Below, piece after piece: positions 16,855 through 25,301 of a stretch of DNA of 64,000 nucleotides. The stretch is taken from the NCBI GenBank assembly GCA_035292685.1, contig DATDPP010000026.1, positions 1 to 64,000 on the forward strand. Direction: 5' to 3'. This DNA is from JALYNX01 sp035292685 (lineage in GTDB: Bacteria; Actinomycetota; Acidimicrobiia; Spongiisociales; ZC4RG35). The notes under the pieces are model-generated. The model was not told the origin of the DNA, made no database searches, and worked only from the letters and a program-made list of their open reading frames with translations. Within the stretch, counting starts at the first letter, position 1, and each line of letters starts with the position of its first letter. The position numbers were made by a program, and so were the translations under genes.

Positions 16855-17836
16855 CGAGCATCATCTCCTCTCTGCTTCCGAATAGGCCCTGGGGCCGGTA
16901 CACCATGAGGAGAGCCAGAACAACGCCGACCAGCATGAAGCGAATCTGCCCGACCTGGGCGGCGCTCATCAGCCACCGCGGGATCCATCCCTCGCTTTCG
17001 AAGGAGCGGAGCACACCGTCACTGACGGTCAAAAGGCCCCAGAACAGCATCGATCCCACAATTGGTGACCAGACTCTCCCCACTCCTCCCAGTATCAAGG
17101 CTGTCCACATGAAGAAGGTCTGTACCGGCACGAAGTAATCCGGCTGAACGGTCGAGTTGGCAATGGCTAGCAGGATCCCGGCCAGGCCGCCGATGACACC
17201 ACCGAGCATCAGCGCCTGCATCTTGTACCAATAAGCGTTCTTTCCAAGGGCGCGGGCCGCATCCTCGTCCTCACGGATCGCCTTGACCACCCTTCCCCAC
17301 GGGCTTCGCATCAATTGCCAAACCAACAAAGTGACCAGCAGCACCAGGGGCCAGCCGATGGTGAGGATGAACAGGTTGGGCCCGGTGTAGAAGAAAGGCC
17401 CGAATTCATAGACCCGCTCGGTGAACGGGTTGAGCTCGTAGAACGCATCGGCGAACCCGGTGAGGCCGGTGTTGCCGCCGGTCCACTCGGCTACCGTGGT
17501 GGACCGGACCAGGATTCTGAGCACTTCGGAGGCGGCGATGGTGACGATGGCGAGATAGTCACCACGGAGACGCAACGTGGGGATACCCAGCAGGAGGGCA
17601 AAAAGCAGCGCGTAGAGGAGACCTACCAGGAGGCCCAGCCAGGGGTTCCAGCCAAAAATAGTGATCGACATGCCGAGTCCGTATCCGCCCATCGCGACGA
17701 AGCCGATCTGCCCGAAGTTGAGAAGACCGGTGTACCCGAAGTGCACATTGAGCCCGATCACCGCCATGGCGAACACCATGGCGTTGACCCCAAACATCTG
17801 GGAAATGGTCTGCTCGAAGACGGACCCCAAGTTCAC
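16844..17836 (-). CDS. livM: Branched-chain amino acid ABC transporter permease
   Basis: 330 aa from GTG 17836, which overlaps the livH stop (GTGA) and has AAAGGAG upstream. The frame stays open to 18130, but that part lies inside livH and lacks a permease sequence. Eight or more hydrophobic helices; the N-terminal GLNVHFGYTGLLNFGQIGFVAMGGY and the EAA-like loop GRVVKAIREDEDAARALG are LivM signatures. Confidence 0.9.
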   Translation of the reverse strand: MNLGSVFEQTISQMFGVNAMVFAMAVIGLNVHFGYTGLLNFGQIGFVAMGGYGLGMSITIFGWNPWLGLLVGLLYALLFALLLGIPTLRLRGDYLAIVTIAASEVLRILVRSTTVAEWTGGNTGLTGFADAFYELNPFTERVYEFGPFFYTGPNLFILTIGWPLVLLVTLLVWQLMRSPWGRVVKAIREDEDAARALGKNAYWYKMQALMLGGVIGGLAGILLAIANSTVQPDYFVPVQTFFMWTALILGGVGRVWSPIVGSMLFWGLLTVSDGVLRSFESEGWIPRWLMSAAQVGQIRFMLVGVVLALLMVYRPQGLFGSREEMMLDAR

Positions 17837-19230
17837 CCGATGCGCTCCTTTCTCCCCATGATCCCCTGTGGCCTGATCAGGAGAATCACCACCATCAGCA
17901 GCAGAGCGCCGATGCTGCGCAACTCTGAAGCAACGAACAGTGTGGAGAGTTGTATTCCAAGCCCGACCAACAGGCCACCGACCAAGGCGCCATAAGCCGT
18001 GCCCAGACCGCCGAGAATCACCCCGGCGAACAGCAGGAGCAGGATCTGAGATCCAACGTCCCACCTGATCACGTCCGACTGCCCGAGCAACACCCCACCG
18101 AGCGCCGCCAGGGCCGCGCCCGAGACCCACACCCAGCGAATCACCCGTTGCACGTCGATCCCCGACGACTCCGCCAGATCGCGGTCATCGGACACCGCTC
18201 GCATCGCTCGTCCCGCCCGCGTCATCTGAAGTGTCAGCCCAACACCAATCAGGGAGGCAAGGGCCACCACCATGGCGATGATGTCCTTGGAAGTGACTGC
18301 TACCGGGCCAAGGGTGATCGCCTGTTGACCGGCGTAGCTCCGGAAATAGCGCCCGGTGCCACCGAACAGATAGAGGTATATGTAACGGATCAGGATGGAG
18401 AGGCCGATTGTTATGACCATCTGGGCGATGAGGCCAGTGCCCCGACGACGGAGTCGGGCGAATACACCCGCATCTGCCGCCCAGCCCAGCAGGCCGCCTA
18501 GGACCACCGCCATCAGGGCCGCGCTGATCAGGTCCACAGGCCCGTTGAGGATCCATGGCCAGCCCGCCGTGAAGCCGAACAGCGACGATAGGCCGAGCAC
18601 GTTGAAGAAGTAGGCGACCAACATCCCCCAGGTGACGAGCTCGGCGTGGGCGAAGTTGACCAGACCGGTCGTGCCGTAGATGAGGGATAACCCGATTGCG
18701 GCCATCGCCAGGAAGAGGCCGAGCTTGATCCCATCGGCCGAGAGCTGGAGCACCCGGCGAAGAGTGATGTCGGTGCCGGTCACTTCTCCGCCACCCTCAC
18801 CCACTACGACGAGCTGGAAAATGACTGTCGCGTAACGGCCGGCCTGGACGTTTGCCTCCCGACTGATCTCGTCCGGACTGGCCAGGCTCAGCCCTTCGGG
18901 AATCGTTGCCGCATCGATCTCCACGGTGTAGATACCAGCCGCCACTGCGATTTCAGCAATCCCCTCGGCATCGCTGGTCCCGACCCCCAACTCGGCGCCC
19001 TCGGCGTCGAGGAAGGTGACTCCGACCCCCTCCACCGGTTCTCGCTCCTCCGTTGCAGAGTCATCGGCGAGGATCCGCACCCTTACTCCTTGCTCACCTT
19101 CCTGGGCCATGCCGACAGAGGGAAGCAGCCAGAAGGCGGAAGCGGCAACGAGCAGGAAGAGCAGACCGGTCTTGAGCCTATGGCGTCGTGACGTAGCGCG
19201 ATCTGGAGCTAGTCGATTTCGCCACGCCAC
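17833..19230 (-). CDS. livH: LivH-type permease with an extra N-terminal secreted beta-domain
   Basis: 465 aa, about 160 more than usual for LivH. Residues about 20-42 form a signal peptide or signal anchor ending near VGMAQ. Residues about 46-142 look like a carboxypeptidase-regulatory/SdrD-type beta-sandwich (PVEGVGVTFLDAEGAELGVG, then TSDAEGIAEI and AGIYTVEI). A normal LivH permease follows from about 165 (GLSLIYGTTGLVNFAHAEL and later GRAMRAVSDDRDLAESSGID). The membrane topology places the added domain outside the cell, where it could contact the LivJ lipoprotein or cell wall; that is inference. It starts the livHMGF operon. Confidence 0.85.
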   Translation of the reverse strand: MAWRNRLAPDRATSRRHRLKTGLLFLLVAASAFWLLPSVGMAQEGEQGVRVRILADDSATEEREPVEGVGVTFLDAEGAELGVGTSDAEGIAEIAVAAGIYTVEIDAATIPEGLSLASPDEISREANVQAGRYATVIFQLVVVGEGGGEVTGTDITLRRVLQLSADGIKLGLFLAMAAIGLSLIYGTTGLVNFAHAELVTWGMLVAYFFNVLGLSSLFGFTAGWPWILNGPVDLISAALMAVVLGGLLGWAADAGVFARLRRRGTGLIAQMVITIGLSILIRYIYLYLFGGTGRYFRSYAGQQAITLGPVAVTSKDIIAMVVALASLIGVGLTLQMTRAGRAMRAVSDDRDLAESSGIDVQRVIRWVWVSGAALAALGGVLLGQSDVIRWDVGSQILLLLFAGVILGGLGTAYGALVGGLLVGLGIQLSTLFVASELRSIGALLLMVVILLIRPQGIMGRKERIG

Positions 19231-19281
19231 AATCGGGGCAATCTACCCGACGGCGTCGAGCGGGGTCGGGTAGAGCGGAAC

Positions 19282-20517
19282 CTACGAATCCCTGGCCGAC
19301 TCGTCGGCCAGCTCCTCGTTGATGACCTGCATCTCCTGGGTGTCGAAGAGTCGCGTCTGATCCGATTGGCGGCGTCTGATCCCCGCAATCCGCTCCGGGG
19401 GCTCGGTGTACTCGATCATGTGCCGGCTCGCCTCCCCCCAGGTCTCGCCGAGCACCCTCGTCCTCCACAGGTGACCGACGATGATCCTGATCGCCGCGGT
19501 CAAAGGCACCGCCACCAAGACCCCCAGCAGACCGGCCACCGAGCCACCGATGATCAGGGCAAGGATGATGATCAAGGGTGAGAGATTGACCCGGGCCCGT
19601 TGCACGAGCGGGGTGATCACATGGTTGTCCACCTGCTGGATCACCACGAAGATGACCACCGCCCAGATCGCCTGGGTGACATCCCCATTGAGCAACGCCA
19701 CGATCACCGCCAGCGCACCACCCACCACCGGTCCGAAGAAGGGGATGAGATTGAGAAACCCGGCAATGATCCCAATGATCAACCAGAAGGGGAGGTCGAT
19801 GAGCCACATCCCGAAGCTGGAGGCGACACCAACGATCAATGCCACCAACAACTGGCCCCGGACGAACGAGCCCATGGCGGTGCTCACCTCCCCCGCCACG
19901 AACGCCGTCTCCTCGCGGAAGCGAGGCGGAGTCATCCCCAGGGAGTTTGCCTTGAACCGCTCCAGGTCGATCAGGATGTAGATCGCCAGCACCGGCGCCA
20001 ACACCAGCACCGCGAAGGCCTCGGTCACGCCCCGAATCACTTGACCCGCTCCGGCGCCGAAACCGAGGAGAAGGTTCTGAACCGTGTCCTGGTTGGCCGG
20101 GTCGTTGAGCCAGTCCTCGATCGCCTGCTGGCTGAGAAGCTCGTCGACATTCACCCCCAGCTTCGCTCCCGCCTCACGAGCCCAGTCGATACCGGACAGA
20201 TACAGATCCGGCAGCTGCTGGCCCAACTCCTCAGCTTGAAGCCTGATGGTCGGAAGGATCAGGGCGACCACCGCAAGGATCAAGGCGACGACGACGAGAA
20301 AGGCGACGATGGTCGCCAGAATTCTCGGCATTCGCAGTCGCTGGAACATGCGAACCATCGGCTCGAGCAGGAACACCAAACCTGCCGCGAAGGCAATGGG
20401 AAGCCAGATAACTCGTACCGCGCCGGCGATGAACAGGAAGGCGTAACCCAGTGCCAGTGCTCCGACCGCGGTCCAGACGATGAGGGCTAGCCGTTTCAAC
20501 CGCTCAGAGGGCACCAC
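19282..20517 (-). CDS. AI-2E family transporter (PerM/TqsA-like)
   Basis: 411 aa from GTG. About eight hydrophobic segments with the family blocks PFFGPVVGG (about 271-279) and QQVDNHVITPLVQ (about 306-318) and the long extracytoplasmic segment between helices 3 and 4. Members export autoinducer-2 or act as Na+(H+) antiporters. A charged C-terminal tail of about 45 residues contains no recognised domain. Confidence 0.88.
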   Translation of the reverse strand: MVPSERLKRLALIVWTAVGALALGYAFLFIAGAVRVIWLPIAFAAGLVFLLEPMVRMFQRLRMPRILATIVAFLVVVALILAVVALILPTIRLQAEELGQQLPDLYLSGIDWAREAGAKLGVNVDELLSQQAIEDWLNDPANQDTVQNLLLGFGAGAGQVIRGVTEAFAVLVLAPVLAIYILIDLERFKANSLGMTPPRFREETAFVAGEVSTAMGSFVRGQLLVALIVGVASSFGMWLIDLPFWLIIGIIAGFLNLIPFFGPVVGGALAVIVALLNGDVTQAIWAVVIFVVIQQVDNHVITPLVQRARVNLSPLIIILALIIGGSVAGLLGVLVAVPLTAAIRIIVGHLWRTRVLGETWGEASRHMIEYTEPPERIAGIRRRQSDQTRLFDTQEMQVINEELADESARDS

Positions 20518-20530
20518 CCACGAAGTGTAA

Positions 20531-21391
20531 CTAGCCCTCGGTTATGGCCAGGGTCGACCCTTCCGTGACCGAGACCACCCAACCCCCGGCTCCGGAAGGG
20601 GACTCCCAGCCGTCAGAAGTCTCTGTCCAGCCCTCGGGGACGTCAGCTGATCCCACGACGCGGACTGCCGAGCCGCTTGGGACTTCGATCTCGAAGGCTC
20701 CGGACAGCGAGACGGGTGTCTCCGCCATCGGGTTGCCGAGGCGAACCGATCCCTCACCCTCCAGCTGCAGCTCGGTGATCCGCAGCGGCGTGAGGTCCGC
20801 CGACAACACACCACCCAACGAGAGGGCCCATGCTGGAGACGGGTCCAATTCCAGGCTCCATCCTGAGAAGGTGTACCACCCCGGCTCCGCCACCGGTTCG
20901 AGAACCACCGCCATCGACGCCCCTTGGGCACGCTCTACCGCTTCGGGGAGACCTGTGTCACCGCCGGTCCGAATCGGGGCAACGGCGTACAGGAATCCGG
21001 ACTGTCCGAGGCCCACTTCCAGTCTTTCCTCGATGCGCGCCGAAATGGCCGCAGTGCTCACCGAATCGGACCCTGGGCCCACCAGGGAGGCCGAAGCCGA
21101 GGGCATGGCATCCCATCCCAGGAGGTGACAGACAAGAAAGATGCCGAGGGCCGCCAGGGCGAGCAGCGGGACCAGGGCGGCGATCCGAACCTGGCCCCAC
21201 CGACGCCGCCTGGCCAGCAAGGTGAGACCTCCGATGAATAGCCACACCGGCCACCAGGCGACGAAGTCGATGACCACCGAACGGCTCAGCCAGCCAAGGG
21301 CGACAAAGAGGACGATCCCGAGAAGAACGGCTATGGAAAGCAGCCATGCTCTTGGAACGCCCGGGCTCGAGCCCGAGGCGGTGTGGGTCAT
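20531..21391 (-). CDS. Membrane protein with LiaF-like organisation
   Basis: 286 aa. Three or four helices lie in the first 105 residues, with the WWPVWLFIGGLTLLARRRRW pattern of LiaI/LiaF-type transmembrane domains. They are followed by an extracytoplasmic beta-rich region in which the end (EIEVPSGSAVRVVGSADVP...VSVTEGSTLAI) resembles LiaF C-terminal or polymer-forming beta-folds. A role in envelope stress sensing would be consistent. The assignment is weak and rests on topology and pattern, not a strong motif. The start overlaps the stop of the LytR_C gene by four bases. Confidence 0.6.
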   Translation of the reverse strand: MTHTASGSSPGVPRAWLLSIAVLLGIVLFVALGWLSRSVVIDFVAWWPVWLFIGGLTLLARRRRWGQVRIAALVPLLALAALGIFLVCHLLGWDAMPSASASLVGPGSDSVSTAAISARIEERLEVGLGQSGFLYAVAPIRTGGDTGLPEAVERAQGASMAVVLEPVAEPGWYTFSGWSLELDPSPAWALSLGGVLSADLTPLRITELQLEGEGSVRLGNPMAETPVSLSGAFEIEVPSGSAVRVVGSADVPEGWTETSDGWESPSGAGGWVVSVTEGSTLAITEG

Positions 21392-21936
21392 TCTTCGTAA
21401 CCGACGCCGAGAACGACAACGAGATCGGCCCCGGGGGCCATGTCGGGATCGGGCAGAGGCTCGACCATGGCCCCGGGCAACAGGGCGAGCAGAACGTTGG
21501 CCTCCGCCGAGAAACCATCCCGGTACCAGATCCGGGATGGGTCGTACTCCGGGTCCAAGTCGTCGGCGGGCAGGGCCAGGTATCCGGCGTCGGCTAGTTC
21601 TTGGGTGAAACGGCCTGCCGCCCCCGACAAGGTGATGGAGTTGAACACCATGACCCGGACCTCACCCGGAGGGCGAAGAGGCACCGTCGCCGGGGTCGTT
21701 GAGGTCTGCGTCGTAGTGGTCGTGGCCGGAGCGGTGGTGGTGGATGCCTCGACACCAGTGGTGACCGGGCTCATGGTGGTCGTGGTTTCACCAGCATTGG
21801 TTACCGGGTCTCCGGCCCATATGAAGAGAAGCAGGAACACGGCGGCACCCACCATGAGGATCCCGACCATCATTATGAGCAGATCCCGATAGAAGGCACC
21901 CGACGACTTCGAAGCGTGTTTGCCTTTACCCGACAT
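21388..21936 (-). CDS. LytR C-terminal-domain membrane protein
   Basis: 182 aa from ATG 21936 (a GTG immediately upstream is also possible). A cytoplasmic N-terminus, one helix (about 20-42) and a Thr/Pro-rich linker (about 48-88) lead to an extracytoplasmic LytR_C domain (EVRVMVFNSITLSGAAGRFTQELADAGY, ending ADLVVVLGVGY). The Rv0430-Rv0431 pair of M. tuberculosis has the same DUF3263 + LytR_C order. Probably attached to the envelope; exact role unknown. Confidence 0.8.
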   Translation of the reverse strand: MSGKGKHASKSSGAFYRDLLIMMVGILMVGAAVFLLLFIWAGDPVTNAGETTTTMSPVTTGVEASTTTAPATTTTTQTSTTPATVPLRPPGEVRVMVFNSITLSGAAGRFTQELADAGYLALPADDLDPEYDPSRIWYRDGFSAEANVLLALLPGAMVEPLPDPDMAPGADLVVVLGVGYEE

Positions 21937-22168
21937 CACCGACTCCTGTGACCGAGTCGGGCGCGGGCTCGAGCAGAGACCTCACCCGTTTCACCATGAG
22001 CGGATCGTGCCGCATCGCCTCCGGCCGGTCGATCAGTGCCAGCAGTGTCTCGTAATAGTCGGCCGCGGCCAGACCGAGGCTGAACTCGATGGCCTGATCC
22101 TTGGGGCCGGGTTCCAGCCACCAGGAGCCTTCGAAGTCGAGGATCGCCCGCTCCTCCATGCTGAGCAT
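21926..22168 (-). CDS. DUF3263 family protein
   Basis: 80 aa from ATG 22168; the open frame extends to 22243, but the added residues do not fit the family. Core pattern ILDFEGSWWLEPGPKDQAIE, then YYETLLALIDRPEAMRHDPLMVKRVRSL, as in actinobacterial DUF3263 proteins, which look like small helix-turn-helix proteins. It overlaps the LytR_C gene by 11 bp. Function unknown. Confidence 0.82.
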   Translation of the reverse strand: MLSMEERAILDFEGSWWLEPGPKDQAIEFSLGLAAADYYETLLALIDRPEAMRHDPLMVKRVRSLLEPAPDSVTGVGDVG

Positions 22169-22251
22169 TGGTTTGAGCGTATTTCTATGACCGGAGATAG
22201 CTGAGGATTTGGTTTCCCGGCGCGCGGCCGATCCCGCATACACTCAGGAAC

Positions 22252-22608
22252 ATGCTCGGACGATTGGCCCGGACCTTTGGTCGATTTGTCGGCCTGATCT
22301 TCACGCTCGTGGGCCTCTGGGTCGTGCTCGCCAACCTCGTTGAGCATTCCTACGCGGGTTGGACTCTGGCCTGGATCGTCGTCGCCGGGGCTGCTGGTGC
22401 CGCCGGTGGTATCACCTATCTCCTCAGTTTCGACGGACCCAGTCCCTTCAGGAATCGACGGGCACGGCTGGCGGGGTGGGGTGGCATGCTGTTCCTGGCT
22501 GTCCTGCCGACGAGCCTTTCATACCCGCTGTTCACGTTGACTCTCTTGACCATTCCCACCCTGTTTCTCCAGGAAGGGAACGAGGTTCCGAAGGCGGCGT
22601 CTGCATGA
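22252..22608 (+). CDS. Small hypothetical membrane protein
   Basis: 118 aa. Hydrophobic segments lie near residues 11-30, 36-58 and 76-104, separated by a charged loop (FRNRRARLAG). A TACACT -10 candidate lies at 22239-22244, eight bases before the ATG, which would give an almost leaderless mRNA. It is divergent from DUF3263 and convergent with tRNA-Thr(TGT). No family recognised. Confidence 0.65.
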   Translation: MLGRLARTFGRFVGLIFTLVGLWVVLANLVEHSYAGWTLAWIVVAGAAGAAGGITYLLSFDGPSPFRNRRARLAGWGGMLFLAVLPTSLSYPLFTLTLLTIPTLFLQEGNEVPKAASA

Positions 22609-22615
22609 AACGCAC

Positions 22616-22691
22616 TGGAGCCGGGTGCCGGAGTCGAACCGACGACCTGCTGTTTACAAGACAGCTGCTCTACCGACTGAGCTAACCCGGC
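22616..22691 (-). tRNA. tRNA-Thr (anticodon TGT), CCA encoded
   Basis: On the minus strand the acceptor GCCGGGT pairs with ACCCGGC, the anticodon stem GCTGT/ACAGC holds loop CTTGTAA (anticodon TGT), and the T arm is GTCGG-TTCGACT-CCGGC. The discriminator T is followed by CCA (22618-22616). The 5' end overlaps the last codons of rlmB on the same strand: tRNA nucleotides 8-10 (TAG) are the rlmB stop codon. Confidence 0.95.
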
Positions 22692-23422
22692 AGTCCCGAC
22701 GCGCTGCGCCGGACCCTCATTATCTCAAACCCGGCCAGGGCAGCGGTAACCGAGGCATTGAGGCTCTCGGTTTCGTCAGCCATCGGCACCGAGACGATGA
22801 GGTCGCAGCGCGCAGTCGTGAGCCGGGTCAACCCGGCGCCTTCGGCGCCTACCACGACCGCCACCGGCTCGGTCAAGAGCTCCAAACCGAACAATTCCGT
22901 CGATCCCCCCGAGTCGAGACCCACCACCCATAGCCCCTGATCCTTGAGCCGGCTCAGGGCCTCGGGGATAGAGCCCACGATGGCCACCGGTAGCCGTTCC
23001 AAGGCGCCGGCGGCCGATTTGAAGGCGACCGCGGACAAAGGGGCAGCCCTCCTCGAAGAAACCACCATCCCGGTCATGCCCGAGGCCAACGCGCTGCGGG
23101 CGATGGCTCCCAGGTTGTGGGGGTCCTCGACGTGGTCGAGAACCATCACCGAAGCCCCGGCCACGACAAAATCGTCGACCGGAACCGGCATGATCGGCAT
23201 GCACTCGGCCACCAGGCCCTGGGGAGTCTCGGTTTCGGCCTGGGAGCGGACATCGTCGACCGTCGAGACCCGGTCATCACCGACCAGTGAGATCAACGCC
23301 TCGACGTCGGCCCGTCCCCGGCGCCGGGATTCGACCCAGAGCCGCAAGACCCGGCCCGCCTGTGCCGCGGCTGCTACTGCGTGGAGGCCCTCGACCCTAT
23401 TTCCGAACCCACTTGGTGCCAT
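22682..23422 (-). CDS. rlmB: TrmH/SpoU-family 23S rRNA (guanosine-2'-O-)methyltransferase
   Basis: 246 aa. An N-terminal substrate-binding domain (GLHAVAAAAQAGRVLRLWV) is followed by the knotted SPOUT domain with motif 1 (LDHVEDPHNLGAIARSA, about 115-131), motif 2 (VGAEGAGLTRLT) and motif 3 (PMADETESLNASVTAAL). RlmB methylates G2251 of 23S rRNA in E. coli. It overlaps cysS by 26 bp, as in mycobacteria (Rv3580c-Rv3579c). The stop codon lies inside the downstream tRNA-Thr gene. Confidence 0.9.
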   Translation of the reverse strand: MAPSGFGNRVEGLHAVAAAAQAGRVLRLWVESRRRGRADVEALISLVGDDRVSTVDDVRSQAETETPQGLVAECMPIMPVPVDDFVVAGASVMVLDHVEDPHNLGAIARSALASGMTGMVVSSRRAAPLSAVAFKSAAGALERLPVAIVGSIPEALSRLKDQGLWVVGLDSGGSTELFGLELLTEPVAVVVGAEGAGLTRLTTARCDLIVSVPMADETESLNASVTAALAGFEIMRVRRSASGLPG

Positions 23423-24788
23423 GCGGCCCGTCCTCCAGGGTCACACCCGCCCGGTCCAGGTCGTCACGAATCGCGTCGGCCTCGTCGAATCGCCTCTCGG
23501 CTCGGGCGCGGTTGCGCATCGCCACCAGCGTCTCGAGTATCCGGTCTTCGTCACCACTGATCCCGAACCGTTCGGCCAGGTGACCCAGGTCGAAGGCTGT
23601 TTCCGGAGAAGGGCTGGCATCGTCCAACCCGAAGACCTCGACCATCTCGGCCACCGCACCGGCGATCGAGGTGGCATCCCCACCCTCGTCCAGGATGCGG
23701 TTTCCCTCCCGGACCAGGTCGAAGAGCAACGAGACAGCCTGAGGAGTCCCGAAATCGTCATCCATCGCCTCCCGGAACCGGCCCAACGCCTCGGGGTCAG
23801 GCTCTCCTGGGGTGGCTCGATCCCGGAAACGCTGCAGCCGATCGAGGGCGTCATCCGCCTCGTCCAGCAACTCGTCCGAGTAGTCGATGGGTGATCGGTA
23901 GTTGGCGCGCAAAAAGAGAAGACGCAGGCCCCGCCCCCCGCGTCTCTCCGTGATGGTGGCCAGATCGACCAGGTTCCCGGTGGACTTGGCCATCTTCTCC
24001 CCACCGAAGTTGACCATCCCGTTGTGCAGCCAATAACGGGAGAAAGTGGTCCCGGTTGCGCCTTCGCTCTGGGCGATCTCGTTCTCGTGATGGGGGAAGA
24101 TGAGATCGGTGCCACCACCGTGGATGTCGAATCCCTCACCCAGGTACTTGTGGGCCATCGCCGAGCACTCGATGTGCCACCCGGGACGGCCCGATCCCCA
24201 CGCCGAGTCCCACCAGGGCTCCCCCGGTTTGGCCGTCTTCCACAAGGCAAAGTCGAGCGGGTCCCGTTTCGCTTCGTCGACCTCGATTCGGTATCCCGAG
24301 CGCAGCTCATCGGGATCCCGGCCCGAGAGCTTGCCGTAGCCCTCCAACGACCGGACCGAGAAGTAGACATCCCCACCTGCCACGTAGGCCAGGCCGCGGT
24401 CGACCAGGGATTGGATCAGGGCAATGATCTCGGGGATGTGCTCGGTCGCCTTGGGCTCGACGTCGGGTTCGAGCACCCCCAATGCGGCGTAGGCGTCAGA
24501 GAAGCGCTTCGCCATCTTCTCGGCCAGGGTCTCCACGCTCTCCCCGGCCTCGATAGCGGCGGCGATGATCTTGTCCTCGATATCGGTGATGTTGCGAACG
24601 AAGAGCACCTCGAAGCCGCGCCAGATGAGATAGCGCCGGATCACATCGAAAGCCACCGCCGAGCGCCCATGACCGACATGGGGCTCGGATTGCACCGTCG
24701 GCCCGCAGACATACATGGCGACCTTGCCCTCGTCACGAGGCTCGAAGGGGACAACCGCGCGGTGAAGCGTGCTGTGGACCCGGAGCAT
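23397..24788 (-). CDS. cysS: Cysteinyl-tRNA synthetase
   Basis: 463 aa, a class I synthetase. CGPTVQ (about 28-33) gives the first zinc Cys, HVGHGRS (about 37-43) is the HIGH motif, HIECSAMA and HGGGTDLIFPHHENE carry the other zinc ligands, and KMAKSTGN is the KMSKS loop. The length matches the family, so this is the synthetase rather than the mycothiol ligase MshC. Located between ispF and rlmB, the standard actinobacterial order. Confidence 0.95.
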   Translation of the reverse strand: MLRVHSTLHRAVVPFEPRDEGKVAMYVCGPTVQSEPHVGHGRSAVAFDVIRRYLIWRGFEVLFVRNITDIEDKIIAAAIEAGESVETLAEKMAKRFSDAYAALGVLEPDVEPKATEHIPEIIALIQSLVDRGLAYVAGGDVYFSVRSLEGYGKLSGRDPDELRSGYRIEVDEAKRDPLDFALWKTAKPGEPWWDSAWGSGRPGWHIECSAMAHKYLGEGFDIHGGGTDLIFPHHENEIAQSEGATGTTFSRYWLHNGMVNFGGEKMAKSTGNLVDLATITERRGGRGLRLLFLRANYRSPIDYSDELLDEADDALDRLQRFRDRATPGEPDPEALGRFREAMDDDFGTPQAVSLLFDLVREGNRILDEGGDATSIAGAVAEMVEVFGLDDASPSPETAFDLGHLAERFGISGDEDRILETLVAMRNRARAERRFDEADAIRDDLDRAGVTLEDGPHGTKWVRK

Positions 24789-24797
24789 CGCCAGATG

Positions 24798-25301
24798 TTA
24801 CGGCAGGGCGCTCACGGTGACCACCGCCACCACGGCGATGCCCTCGCCCCTGCCGATGAAGCCGAGGCCATCGGTGGTCGTGGCCTTGACCGAGACCGCG
24901 TCGACTGCCACCCCGAGAGCCCCGGCCATGCCAGCCCGGATCTCCTCACGGAACGAAGCGATGCGCACCGAATCGAGGATGACCGTCGCATCCACCTGGC
25001 TGACCTGCCAGCCGGACTCTCTCGCCATAGCCACGGTCCGTCCCAGGATCAGCATGGAGTCGGCCCCCGCCAGAGCAGGGTCAGCGGATGGGAAATGAAC
25101 ACCAAGGTCGCCGAGTGCGCACGCCCCGAGGATGGCGTCGGCCACCGCATGGGCGAGGACGTCGCCATCGGAGGTGGCCGAGACGCCAACTGCCTCAGAG
25201 ACGGTGACCCCGCCCATAAGGAGGGGTGGAGCGCCGTCGAGGCGGTGGGCATCGAATCCCCAGCCGACGCGGAAGGCGGCCGGTGACACCTCCCGGCTCA
25301 T
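24798..25301 (-). CDS. ispF: 2-C-methyl-D-erythritol 2,4-cyclodiphosphate synthase
   Basis: 167 aa. IspF converts CDP-ME 2-phosphate to MEcPP in the non-mevalonate isoprenoid pathway. Metal ligands are in GFDAHRL (D15, H17) and the SDGDVLAHAVADAILGA block (about 48-64), with the KATTTDGLGFIGRGEGI signature near the C-terminus. The ATG overlaps the carD stop (ATGA). The ispD gene found between carD and ispF in mycobacteria is absent here. Confidence 0.95.
   Translation of the reverse strand: MSREVSPAAFRVGWGFDAHRLDGAPPLLMGGVTVSEAVGVSATSDGDVLAHAVADAILGACALGDLGVHFPSADPALAGADSMLILGRTVAMARESGWQVSQVDATVILDSVRIASFREEIRAGMAGALGVAVDAVSVKATTTDGLGFIGRGEGIAVVAVVTVSALP

Noticed and set aside
17837..18130. 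Longer LivM N-terminus
   Set aside because: It overlaps livH out of frame and has no membrane helices; GTG 17836 has a ribosome site and the standard coupling overlap.
23397..24788. MshC (mycothiol ligase) rather than CysRS
   Set aside because: Length and the presence of the full anticodon-binding C-terminal part fit CysRS, and the location between ispF and rlmB is that of cysS.
24789..24797. T-box or other leader upstream of cysS or lysS
   Set aside because: The gaps are only 9 and 19 bp (42633-42651), too short for any riboswitch.
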